DNA of 6,894 bases from Bacteroides sp. (GTDB taxonomy: Bacteria; Bacteroidota; Bacteroidia; Bacteroidales; Bacteroidaceae), in contig DYCT01000011.1 of the NCBI GenBank assembly GCA_019417975.1, positions 8,862 to 15,755 on the forward strand, written 5' to 3'. Below the pieces are notes generated by a model, which saw only the letters and a program-made list of their open reading frames with translations, ran no database searches and was not told the origin of the DNA. Below are positions 1 to 6,335 of this stretch, one piece after another; the first letter of the stretch is position 1; each line of letters opens with the position of its first letter. Both the position numbers and the translations under genes were made by a program.

Positions 1-193
1 CCAAAATAGAGGGATATGTGGTCAAGTCTTCTACTGCCTTGCAGGGGAAACCCAAAGATTCTATAAACTGGCGTGTACCACCTGTAGAAAGGAACTCTAC
101 TCCATCTTGATGAAGTTTAGTGATGATTTCGTCCAAACCATCTTTATGAAAAACCGAAACAAGTGCGGTCTTAATTTTTTTCGTCTCAGACAT
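1..193 (-). CDS. purH: PurH, bifunctional AICAR transformylase / IMP cyclohydrolase (N-terminal 64 codons, cut by window edge)
   Basis: PurH catalyses the last two steps of IMP synthesis in the cytosol: formylation of AICAR from 10-formyl-THF, then ring closure. Only the start of the N-terminal IMP cyclohydrolase (MGS-like) domain lies in the window. Reading leftward from the ATG at 193-191 gives MSETKKIKTALVSVFHKDGL, followed by a stretch ending in EDLTTYPSIL at the edge. The pattern 'ALVSVxxKxGL', the phosphate-loop motif STGGT (residues 37-41) and 'YPSIL' just before the expected GGRVKTLHP motif match the PurH family throughout. The start is well supported: a -7 promoter box lies about 30 nt upstream and the family normally begins a few residues before this domain. 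From general knowledge of Bacteroides genomes, mreBCD-type genes often follow purH, but that is outside the window and unverified here. Confidence 0.95.
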   Translation of the reverse strand, partial: MSETKKIKTALVSVFHKDGLDEIITKLHQDGVEFLSTGGTRQFIESLGFPCKAVEDLTTYPSIL

Positions 194-222
194 GTATTTT
201 GCAGATTAAGAAATTTATGTTG

Positions 223-230
223 CAAAGTTA
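223..230 (-). promoter_or_regulatory. -7 promoter box of purH
   Basis: On the minus strand this reads TAACTTTG, a full match to the Bacteroidota -7 consensus TAnnTTTG. It is 29 nt upstream of the purH ATG and would give a leader of roughly 20 nt. No convincing -33 TTTG is present at the usual spacing. The 170 bp further upstream (231-404) shows no riboswitch or gene that I recognise. Confidence 0.6.
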
Positions 231-404
231 CAAATTTCCATCTTATTACGCCTAATAATCAAGACATGATTTACAATTATTTTAAGGAGAAAAAGAGTTT
301 AAAACGAATGAAAGGTTCTATCACACCCTTTACCTGCAATTTGGCCATCTATAAGATATGATTTTCTCAGCAAAAAAGGCCCAAGCCAACAGTCCTTAAA
401 TAGA

Positions 405-449
405 AAAAGCTCAGCGTTCGACCTATCATCGGCCATAAGCAGAGCTTTT
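405..449 (-). terminator. Rho-independent-type terminator of the PorT-family gene
   Basis: On the minus strand, AAAAGCTCTGC (449-439) pairs with GCTGAGCTTTT (415-405), with one T:T mismatch in 11 positions. Between the arms is a small inner hairpin (GGCC...GGTC, one wobble). The 3' arm runs into a T-rich tail. It lies 27 nt after the stop codon at 477, where a terminator for that gene is expected. Confidence 0.65.
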
Positions 450-476
450 CATATCCAACAAAAAGAATTTGTTCTC

Positions 477-1199
477 TTATTCAAAATAAAATGAAAGAGT
501 AATCATACGCGCATTCACACGGTCTACCGACTCGGTGTACTTCATCAATGACAAGTCGGTCAAATCCGTACGTTTCTTCTCCAACAAGTTTAACAATCCG
601 AATCGAAACTTCAACTCAGGAATCAATTTAAAGAAAGGAAGATAAAAATCACATCCTAACCCGACTTCTATACCAACGTCGAATGGATTAATCAACAAAG
701 CTTTCTGCTTTTTGCGAACCAAGTCGACCGAGAAGCTGGCACCAGCTACCAGATAAGGACGATAATTATTAAACCGTTCGGCTGAGAATTTCAAGTCCAA
801 TGGGACAGAAATATAACACGACTTCATCGTCTGGCGATACTTTTCACCTGTATTCTGCTCCTTAAACAGGATTCGTTTATCACCAAACTCCAACGTTGGT
901 ATCAGACGCAAAGCTAAATATTGATTCAAATACAGTTCGCCAAGTACCCCCACTGTAAAGCCCGGCGAATACTCTCCAACATCTGCAAACCAGGACTGAC
1001 CATCGTCTGTAATATAACCATTATTGCCGAATTCAAAGTCCTGCATATGAATACCCACCAGAAAACCATAATGAATTTTCCGCTGATCGGCATACGGACG
1101 ACATTGCACTTTACGTTTCTGCGCGAAACAACCCAAGGGCAACAACAAAATCAACAATATGCAAAGTATTTTCTTCAATCCCACTTCTAAATTAAACAT
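477..1199 (-). CDS. PorT-family outer-membrane beta-barrel protein
   Basis: The 240-residue protein has a Sec signal peptide: two lysines (9-10), a hydrophobic core ILCILLILLLPLG, and a likely signal-peptidase-I site after CFA (24-26), immediately before QKRK. The cysteine at 24 is preceded by PLG, which is a poor lipobox, so a lipoprotein is less likely. The mature part alternates amphipathic strands such as LALRLIPTLEFG, YISVPLDLKF, YRPYLVAGASFSVDLV, VGIEVGLGCDFYL and FKLIPELKFRFG. It ends in an aromatic strand, ITLSFYFE, typical of a barrel terminus. This fits the small (about 8-strand) OMP_b-brl_2/PorT family. PorT itself is a type IX secretion component in Porphyromonas, but no other T9SS gene is in this window, so that role is not claimed. 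The gene is monocistronic, with its own promoter and terminator. The start is uncertain: a TTG at 1178-1176 would give a shorter signal peptide beginning (M)KKILC. Confidence 0.8.
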   Translation of the reverse strand: MFNLEVGLKKILCILLILLLPLGCFAQKRKVQCRPYADQRKIHYGFLVGIHMQDFEFGNNGYITDDGQSWFADVGEYSPGFTVGVLGELYLNQYLALRLIPTLEFGDKRILFKEQNTGEKYRQTMKSCYISVPLDLKFSAERFNNYRPYLVAGASFSVDLVRKKQKALLINPFDVGIEVGLGCDFYLPFFKLIPELKFRFGLLNLLEKKRTDLTDLSLMKYTESVDRVNARMITLSFYFE

Positions 1200-1236
1200 A
1201 ATCTTATAACGAAAAACCGTTTTAGTTATTGCGATG

Positions 1237-1244
1237 CAAATTTA
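1237..1244 (-). promoter_or_regulatory. -7 promoter box of the PorT-family gene
   Basis: The minus strand reads TAAATTTG, a full match to TAnnTTTG, 37 nt upstream of the ATG at 1199. No good -33 element stands at the standard distance; a TTG in GGTTGCTG is only 11 nt away, which is too close. A run of seven T lies directly upstream of the box. Confidence 0.55.
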
Positions 1245-1324
1245 GAAAAAAACAGCAACCGAAGCAGACACAAGCCAAAATTATTTAGACTTAATCCAAA
1301 TTAACCCGTTTTTCAACGGAAACA

Positions 1325-1355
1325 TTTTGCGTATTCAATAAAACGTGTACATTTG
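1325..1355 (+). promoter_or_regulatory. Ferredoxin promoter (-33 and -7 boxes)
   Basis: TTTTG (1325-1329) and TACATTTG (1348-1355) are separated by 18 nt, matching the Bacteroidota sigma-ABfr type promoter (TTTG, 17-23 nt, TAnnTTTG). The ferredoxin ATG is 38 nt downstream, leaving an A/T-rich leader of about 30 nt. This and the START-like gene's promoter have the clearest paired boxes in the window. A small perfect hairpin (CCGTT, loop TTTC, AACGG; 1306-1319) lies just upstream and may be chance. Confidence 0.7.
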
Positions 1356-1393
1356 CCAAACAAATTAGTACTAATAATTAAAATTTTAAGAAA

Positions 1394-1561
1394 ATGGCTT
1401 ACGTAATTAGTGACGATTGTATCGCTTGCGGAACATGTATCGACGAATGTCCGGTTGGCGCAATTTCTGAAGGTGACATCTACAGCATCAATCCTGAAAT
1501 GTGTACAGAATGTGGTACTTGCGCAGATGCTTGTCCGTCTGAAGCTATCCATCTCGGATAA
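1394..1561 (+). CDS. 2[4Fe-4S] ferredoxin, clostridial/bacterial type
   Basis: The 55-residue protein starts MAYVISDDCIACGTC and ends AIHLG. It carries two complete CxxCxxCxxxCP cluster motifs: C9, C12, C15, C19-P20 and C37, C40, C43, C47-P48. Length, internal two-fold repeat and the N-terminal AYxI start are those of the small soluble ferredoxins of anaerobes. These shuttle low-potential electrons in the cytosol between enzymes such as pyruvate:ferredoxin oxidoreductase, hydrogenases and Rnf-type complexes; which partner applies here cannot be read from the context. The gene stands alone with its own promoter and a strong terminator, suggesting an abundant monocistronic transcript. No Shine-Dalgarno sequence is present; an A-rich stretch precedes the ATG. 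All eight cysteines are intact, so two [4Fe-4S] clusters are expected. An 85-codon frame on the opposite strand is a shadow. Confidence 0.96.
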   Translation: MAYVISDDCIACGTCIDECPVGAISEGDIYSINPEMCTECGTCADACPSEAIHLG

Positions 1562-1587
1562 TACAATCACAAGAAATGACTAACGAA

Positions 1588-1620
1588 GAGGGTGCTCCGA
1601 AAGGTGCATCCTCTTTTTTT
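1588..1620 (+). terminator. Ferredoxin terminator
   Basis: GAGGGTGCTCC (1588-1598), a GAAA tetraloop (1599-1602) and GGTGCATCCTC (1603-1613) form an 11-position stem with one G:U wobble and one T:T mismatch, followed by seven T. Two further A:T pairs can extend the base. It begins 27 nt after the ferredoxin stop codon. This is a textbook intrinsic terminator in the plus direction. Confidence 0.92.
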
Positions 1621-1792
1621 AAGCCGGAACTCTTCACTACTTTTATTACACATCTATGATTAATGATTCCTGACAACTACAAAAGAAATTGTCAGCAAAC
1701 TAAATGAAAACCATCGAACAACTCAGTATCTTACTTCAACAAACGATATACCACTTCAACTCCACCGATATCAACATCTATTTGGTACTTCT
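1621..1792. other. Intergenic stretch between two converging terminators, nothing recognised
   Basis: This is the middle of the 314-bp gap between the ferredoxin and the aminotransferase, flanked by their terminators. I find no promoter box match, RNA structure or repeat. A 56-codon plus-strand frame (1704-1874) starts here, but it runs through the aminotransferase terminator and looks accidental. Confidence 0.5.
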
Positions 1793-1838
1793 AAAAAACA
1801 AAGGCACAAGACTTGCAATCCTGCAAACCTTGCGCCTT
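1793..1838 (-). terminator. Terminator of the aspartate aminotransferase gene
   Basis: On the minus strand the arms at 1838-1822 and 1817-1801 form a 17-bp stem with a GGAT loop. It contains three wobble pairs and no mismatch, and is followed by TG and six T (1798-1793). The wobbles become A:C mismatches if read on the plus strand, so the structure is directional and belongs to the minus-strand gene, whose stop lies 37 nt upstream. Confidence 0.9.
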
Positions 1839-1875
1839 CTTACTATATTAAAAAAGCTAAGACTCTCTTTTTAGT

Positions 1876-3069
1876 TTAAACCAGTTTGGCCAATGCCCCT
1901 TTGATACGCTTGATAGCCTCCACAATGTTTTCATCGGAAGTTGCATACGACATTCGAATACATTCGGGAGCACCAAACGAAGCACCTCCCACACAAGCCA
2001 CATGAGCTTCTTCCAACAAGAACATAGCCAAATCGTCCGACGAAGCGATTACTCGCTTCCCATCCGTCTTACCATAATAAGAGCTACATTTGGGAAATAG
2101 ATAAAAAGCGCCCTCCGGCACATTTACCTCAAAACCAGGTACCTCCTTTGCCAACTTCACAATCAAGTCTCGTCTGCGTTCAAATGCTTTTCGCATCTCT
2201 TCTACAGGAGCTTGAGTTCCCACATAAGCAGCCTCAGCCGCTTTCTGCGAAACAGAACACGGTCCGGAAGTATATTGCCCCTGCAATTTATTACAAGCCT
2301 TCACAATCCATTCGGGGCCAGCGACAAAACCGATACGCCATCCGGTCATAGCATAAGCCTTCGACACACCATTGACAATCACGGTACGTTCCTTCATGGC
2401 GGGGAACTGTGCTATACTCTGATGCTCTCCTACATAATTGATATGTTCATAAATCTCATCCGCAATAACAATAACTTGTGGATGACGCTCCAATACAGCA
2501 GCCAACCCGTTCAATTCCTCCTTTGAATAAACAGAACCTGTCGGATTGGATGGAGAACACAAAATCAGAGCTTTTGTCTTTGGAGAAATGGCTTCTTCCA
2601 ACTGTTCAGGAGTAATCTTAAAGTTCTGCTCTATCCCAGCCGATATAATCACCGGCACACCTTCGGCCAACTTCACCATTTCCGGATAACTCACCCAATA
2701 AGGAGCTGGGACTATCACTTCATCACCCGGATTGACTAATACTAAAATGGTATTGCAAACCGACTGTTTGGCTCCATTAGCACAAGAAATCTGCGCTGGT
2801 GTATATTCCAAACCATTTTCTTTTCGCAACTTTTCAACAATTGCATTCCGCAACGCCGGATATCCCGGAACAGGTGAATAACGAGAAAAATTATCATCGA
2901 TTGCTTTCTTTGCAGCCTCTTTAATATGCTCTGGGGTATCAAAATCGGGTTCTCCGACACTTAAATTAATCACATCAATACCCTGTGCTTTGAGTTCGCT
3001 GCTTTTTTGCGACATAGCCAGTGTGGCCGAAGGCGACAAACTGTTTAATCGCGCTGACAGTTGATTCAT
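1876..3069 (-). CDS. aspC: Pyridoxal-phosphate aminotransferase, aspartate/prephenate type (subgroup Ib)
   Basis: The 397-residue class I/II fold-type I enzyme transfers the amino group between aspartate and 2-oxoglutarate in the cytosol; some Ib members also make arogenate from prephenate. Visible landmarks: GEPDFDTP (39-46) near the N-terminus; GAKQ (99-102), whose lysine corresponds to the side-chain carboxylate-binding lysine of the Thermus enzyme; APYWVSYPEM (122-131); SPSNPTG (172-178) with cofactor-contacting N175; DEIYEH (204-209) with D204 on the pyridine nitrogen and Y207; SKAYAMTGWRIGF with the Schiff-base lysine K237 and R245; and IRMSYATS with R372 for the substrate alpha-carboxylate. 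Length and motif order are complete. It has its own -7 box and terminator, so it appears monocistronic despite sharing orientation with upstream ribBA. The symbol reflects common usage; the enzyme is not closely related to E. coli AspC, which belongs to subgroup Ia, and substrate choice is inferred. Confidence 0.93.
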   Translation of the reverse strand: MNQLSARLNSLSPSATLAMSQKSSELKAQGIDVINLSVGEPDFDTPEHIKEAAKKAIDDNFSRYSPVPGYPALRNAIVEKLRKENGLEYTPAQISCANGAKQSVCNTILVLVNPGDEVIVPAPYWVSYPEMVKLAEGVPVIISAGIEQNFKITPEQLEEAISPKTKALILCSPSNPTGSVYSKEELNGLAAVLERHPQVIVIADEIYEHINYVGEHQSIAQFPAMKERTVIVNGVSKAYAMTGWRIGFVAGPEWIVKACNKLQGQYTSGPCSVSQKAAEAAYVGTQAPVEEMRKAFERRRDLIVKLAKEVPGFEVNVPEGAFYLFPKCSSYYGKTDGKRVIASSDDLAMFLLEEAHVACVGGASFGAPECIRMSYATSDENIVEAIKRIKGALAKLV

Positions 3070-3098
3070 CTTATTTTATGTATTTGAAATTTGCAGCG

Positions 3099-3106
3099 CA
3101 AAGTAA
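3099..3106 (-). promoter_or_regulatory. Probable -7 box of the aminotransferase gene
   Basis: The minus strand reads TTACTTTG, one base off TAnnTTTG, 30 nt upstream of the ATG at 3069. The region where a -33 element would fall is T-rich and overlaps the tail of the ribBA hairpin, but has no clear TTTG. The match is moderate. Its presence after the ribBA hairpin suggests the aminotransferase is transcribed separately. Confidence 0.45.
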
Positions 3107-3123
3107 ACGATAATATTTCGTAT

Positions 3124-3190
3124 AGAAAAGAAAATCGGAAACTATTTGCAACCACAACCATACGTTTTAGTTACAAATAGTTCCCGATTT
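3124..3190 (-). terminator. Long hairpin after ribBA, probable terminator
   Basis: On the minus strand the arms at 3190-3174 and 3148-3132 pair over 17 bp with a single G:U wobble and enclose a 25-nt loop. A T-rich tail, TCTTTTC, follows. The wobble would be an A:C mismatch on the plus strand, so the structure suits the transcript leaving ribBA (stop at 3210, 19 nt away). The loop is longer than in most intrinsic terminators and the T tract is interrupted, so partial read-through into the aminotransferase is possible. Confidence 0.65.
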
Positions 3191-3209
3191 ACCAAATAGA
3201 ATAACCTAT

Positions 3210-4424
3210 TTACTTATTAAAATGAAGTGTATGCCCCATTCGCTCTTTTTTGGTTTTCAAATAGCGTTCGTTATACTCGTTGGGGATAACCTCAATCGGA
3301 ACATTCTCAATAATCTCTAGTCCATACGACTCTAGCCCTACACGTTTCACCGGATTATTAGTAAGCAAACGCATTTTATGCACGCCCACCTCACGAAGGA
3401 TTTGAGCCCCTACTCCATAATCGCGTTCGTCGGCTTGATGACCTAAGCAGATGTTAGCATCTACTGTATCCATGCCGTCTTCCTGCAATTTGTAAGCTTT
3501 CATCTTCTCCATCAGTCCGATACCACGTCCTTCCTGATTCAAGTAAACCACTACTCCTTTGCCTTCTTTCTCAATACGCTGTAATGCCTTATGCAACTGT
3601 TCGCCACAATCACAACGCATCGAACCGAATATATCACCGGTCATACAAGAAGAGTGTACACGAACCAACACCGGCTCATCTTCTGCAAAAGAACCTTTTA
3701 TCAAGGCTACATGCTCCAATCCATTGCTTTTCTGACGGAACGGAATCAAGCGGAAATGTCCATATTCTGTAGGCATATCCACTTCTACACCTTTTTCGAC
3801 AATCGATTCTTGTTTCAGACGATAAGCTATCAAATCGGCAATCGACACCAATTTTAAACCATATTGGTCGGCAAACTGACGAAGCTCCGGCAAACGTGCC
3901 ATCGTACCATCTTCACTCATAATCTCCATCAACGCACCTGCCGGATAAAGTCCCGCCAAACGAGCCAAATCGACAGCCGCCTCAGTATGCCCGGCACGAC
4001 GAAGCACCCCCTTGTCCTGTGCATACAACGGATTAATATGTCCCGGCCGGCCAAATGTCTCCGGAGTAGAAGTAGGATCGGCCAACGCCCGAATCGTAGC
4101 AGCTCGGTCGGCAGCAGAAACACCGGTAGTACATCCCTCCAGTTTATCAACAGTTACAGTAAACGGAGTTCCCAGAACGGATGTATTGTTAGTCACCTGA
4201 TAATTCAAATCCAATTCTTTACAACGCGACAAAGTGATAGGAGCACACAACACTCCACGAGCATGCTTCAGCATAAAGTTCACTTGCTCCGGTGTAATCT
4301 TCTCGGCTGCTACAATCAAGTCGCCTTCATTTTCGCGGTCTTCATCATCCACAACAATGACAAATTTTCCCTCACGGAAATCAGCTATCGCTTCTTCAAT
4401 AGCATCCAATCTAATTTTTTCCAT
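3210..4424 (-). CDS. ribBA: RibBA, 3,4-dihydroxy-2-butanone-4-phosphate synthase / GTP cyclohydrolase II
   Basis: The 404-residue cytosolic fusion supplies both precursors of riboflavin: DHBP from ribulose 5-phosphate and the pyrimidine from GTP. The N-terminal RibB half (about 1-205) has the acidic loop DDEDRENEGD (26-35), GVSAADRA (101-108) and RAGHTEAAVDL (143-153) with metal-binding H146. The C-terminal RibA half (about 207-404) has the zinc-binding cysteines C260, C271 and C273 in SSCMTGDIFGSMRCDCGEQL, then NQEGRGIGL (296-304), ADERDYG (331-337) and LTNNPVKR (354-361). Both active sites look intact and the length is normal for the bifunctional form. The ATG at 4424 lies inside the end of the upstream permease gene (14-nt overlap, +1 frame), so translation is probably coupled. 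A GGAAG lies directly before the ATG, too close to be an ideal ribosome site. I see no FMN riboswitch upstream, as expected for an internal cistron. Confidence 0.97.
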   Translation of the reverse strand: MEKIRLDAIEEAIADFREGKFVIVVDDEDRENEGDLIVAAEKITPEQVNFMLKHARGVLCAPITLSRCKELDLNYQVTNNTSVLGTPFTVTVDKLEGCTTGVSAADRAATIRALADPTSTPETFGRPGHINPLYAQDKGVLRRAGHTEAAVDLARLAGLYPAGALMEIMSEDGTMARLPELRQFADQYGLKLVSIADLIAYRLKQESIVEKGVEVDMPTEYGHFRLIPFRQKSNGLEHVALIKGSFAEDEPVLVRVHSSCMTGDIFGSMRCDCGEQLHKALQRIEKEGKGVVVYLNQEGRGIGLMEKMKAYKLQEDGMDTVDANICLGHQADERDYGVGAQILREVGVHKMRLLTNNPVKRVGLESYGLEIIENVPIEVIPNEYNERYLKTKKERMGHTLHFNK

Positions 4425-6315
4425 CTTCCTGTATATTTATAATTAGGTTTTGAATAGTATGATTTGTTTCTATAATTTGCTGCATATCTTTATAAAGCCG
4501 GATGCGAAACATCCAAATACGGACATAGAACACAAGCCCCAAAGGCAAAAACAAACCCGTCAACACATTAAGCCAACGGTTGTGGAAAGGACTTTGATGA
4601 GCAGAGACAGATATCACTGGATAATCATTCAACTTTGACAACACCTGCCCATCGGTACTGTTCGACAATTCATCAACCAGCTGCTCCAACCGTTCATTCA
4701 AACTTGCCACCTCCTCATCCTGTCCGGCTCGTTGCCAAATTCGAATATAATTAGGCGCATCCTTCAACTTATGATTCTTCATAAACGCTTCGCAACTTGC
4801 GCTTAAAGCCAGCATTTCATGTGCAATCTTCGAATAATCCGGATCTTTTATAATAACTTCTTTCTTGATGATATGACGCTTCGTACGTATACCTACCAAA
4901 CGTCTCAACCAAGACATATACAAATCAGCATTAAAAGCCACCGAATCCTTATTGGATTTATATGTGATAAACCCGCCTAACGGTGCCAAAACAAAAGAGC
5001 TAATCCACATACCTTGCCATACCAGCCAATTTCCATCACGAGCCATTTTATATCCCGTATTATTAATAATGTAATAGATAATAAAAATAGCTACCGAGAC
5101 AACAACCGGCATACCCAATCCTCCTTTCCGGATAATCGCCCCAAGCGGCGCACCTATAAAGAAGAATATCAAGCAAGCCAACGAAAGAGTTATCTTATTA
5201 TGCCATTCGGTCATGTGCTTACGAATTCGCTTGTCGCCATCCGACACAACAAAACTCTTAAAGACCCAGTCGCCATCCATATTATCAACCGAAGCAACTG
5301 CATCGTCTAGTATCTTTTTCTTCTCAAGCAAGGTCATTGTCCGATACAAGCTATCCACATTGGCTCGAGTCTGCTTCATACTCTCCAGCTTTACAGAATC
5401 GGCTTCCGTCACATCGGGTGCTCCATACAAAAAGCGCGAATCAGCAAAATACCGACGACCGATACTATCCATATGAATCTGCATCGAATCGATAGAGTGT
5501 CGCAATTGCCTCATATCCTTACTCATGGACTGATCGTTCATAAATCCTGCATCCACCATATTGAAATTGGCATCGAAATCAATAATCGTATGTTTTTCTC
5601 TAAACGATTCCCTCCGATAAGGCACATTCTTGGCCGAAGCCGACTGCGACTTCAAGTTTTCAAACTGTTCACCGCTGTACAGATGCAAATACAAATGTTT
5701 TTTATCGGAAGTCATTTCCAATGAACCGGAATCTGCTACAATAATATGTGCATTCTCAAATCCATCGGAAAAGTTATAAATCATAATTTGATAAAGCATT
5801 CCCGTATCTCGGTTCTTATGCTTTACAAACAAGTTATATTCAGGTATTTCATCATAGAATGCCCCCTCCGGGATATCAAGTTCCGGTGACTTCTGCCGCA
5901 TGGAGATAAGCAGTGTCCACAGCTTCACCTGCGCATTGGGCACCACTACATTTTGAAAATAAAAAGAGATACATCCAAGAAAAGTACAAAAGATAATCAG
6001 TGGGCGCATAATCTTAATCAATGAAATGCCGGCTGCTTTCATAGCCAGCAGTTCATAGCGCTCTCCGAAATTACCAAATGTAATAAGAGAAGCCAACAAA
6101 ATAGCCAACGGCAATGACAAAGGCACCAATGTCAATCCGGAATAGAAAAAGAATTGCGCAAGCAGACTTACCTCAAGCCCCTTTCCAACCAACTCATCCA
6201 CATACTTCCATAAGAACTGCATCATAAAGATGAACAGACAAATGAAGAAAGTTCCCGCAAACAGCAATGCGTAACTCTTAAGGATGAATCTATCTAATTT
6301 TTTTATGCCTAACAT
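4411..6315 (-). CDS. LptF/LptG-family (YjgP/YjgQ) LPS export permease, enlarged
   Basis: The 634-residue inner-membrane subunit belongs to the family that, with the LptB ATPase, extracts LPS from the inner membrane and passes it to the periplasmic bridge. N-terminal block: hydrophobic segments at about 13-36, 57-80 and 101-120, with GERYELLAMKAAGISL (84-99) as the cytoplasmic coupling helix that contacts LptB in the family. A periplasmic beta-rich domain (about 121-370) follows, interrupted by a charged helical stretch at about 262-345. C-terminal block: segments at about 374-396 (with FFFIGAPLGAIIRKGGLG), 400-420 and 431-452. After these comes an unusual tail (455-634) with polar helices and one more hydrophobic segment (581-603). 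E. coli LptF and LptG are about 360 residues. I chose the ATG at 6315 because an in-frame ATG at 6363 lies at the -33 box, upstream of the predicted transcript start. Which of LptF or LptG it represents cannot be decided. It overlaps ribBA by 14 nt. Confidence 0.9.
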   Translation of the reverse strand: MLGIKKLDRFILKSYALLFAGTFFICLFIFMMQFLWKYVDELVGKGLEVSLLAQFFFYSGLTLVPLSLPLAILLASLITFGNFGERYELLAMKAAGISLIKIMRPLIIFCTFLGCISFYFQNVVVPNAQVKLWTLLISMRQKSPELDIPEGAFYDEIPEYNLFVKHKNRDTGMLYQIMIYNFSDGFENAHIIVADSGSLEMTSDKKHLYLHLYSGEQFENLKSQSASAKNVPYRRESFREKHTIIDFDANFNMVDAGFMNDQSMSKDMRQLRHSIDSMQIHMDSIGRRYFADSRFLYGAPDVTEADSVKLESMKQTRANVDSLYRTMTLLEKKKILDDAVASVDNMDGDWVFKSFVVSDGDKRIRKHMTEWHNKITLSLACLIFFFIGAPLGAIIRKGGLGMPVVVSVAIFIIYYIINNTGYKMARDGNWLVWQGMWISSFVLAPLGGFITYKSNKDSVAFNADLYMSWLRRLVGIRTKRHIIKKEVIIKDPDYSKIAHEMLALSASCEAFMKNHKLKDAPNYIRIWQRAGQDEEVASLNERLEQLVDELSNSTDGQVLSKLNDYPVISVSAHQSPFHNRWLNVLTGLFLPLGLVFYVRIWMFRIRLYKDMQQIIETNHTIQNLIINIQEDGKN

Positions 6316-6335
6316 GCTCCTATATATATGAGGTG

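Noticed and set aside
21..26. Lipoprotein reading of the PorT-family signal peptide (residues P21-L22-G23-C24; residue positions, not bases)
   Set aside because: Proline at -3 is a poor lipobox residue, and C24-F25-A26 offers an acceptable signal-peptidase-I site; barrel proteins are normally processed this way.
107..361. 84-codon plus-strand frame at the left end
   Set aside because: Its first third is antisense to the conserved start of purH and the rest crosses the purH promoter; no family resemblance.
250..404. Possible leader RNA, riboswitch or tiny frame (23 codons, minus strand) upstream of purH
   Set aside because: No conserved riboswitch core or stable hairpin is visible, it lies upstream of the purH -7 box, and the short frame has no support.
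1313..1570. 85-codon minus-strand frame
   Set aside because: Antisense to the ferredoxin; the cysteine-rich appearance comes from the complementary codons of the real gene.
1704..1874. 56-codon plus-strand frame (starts MKTIEQLSILLQQ) between the ferredoxin and the aminotransferase
   Set aside because: It runs straight through the aminotransferase terminator stem, has no promoter box of the local type, follows the ferredoxin terminator, and the C-terminal half is the translated hairpin. Conservation in relatives would be needed to revive it.
3864..4442. 192-codon open frame on the plus strand
   Set aside because: It is antisense to the conserved RibB half of ribBA, its translation has no recognisable domain, and it has no promoter or leader features; a shadow.
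4425..4470. FMN riboswitch or separate promoter for ribBA
   Set aside because: The sequence here codes for the end of the permease; there is no TAnnTTTG box and no RFN-type conserved motif.
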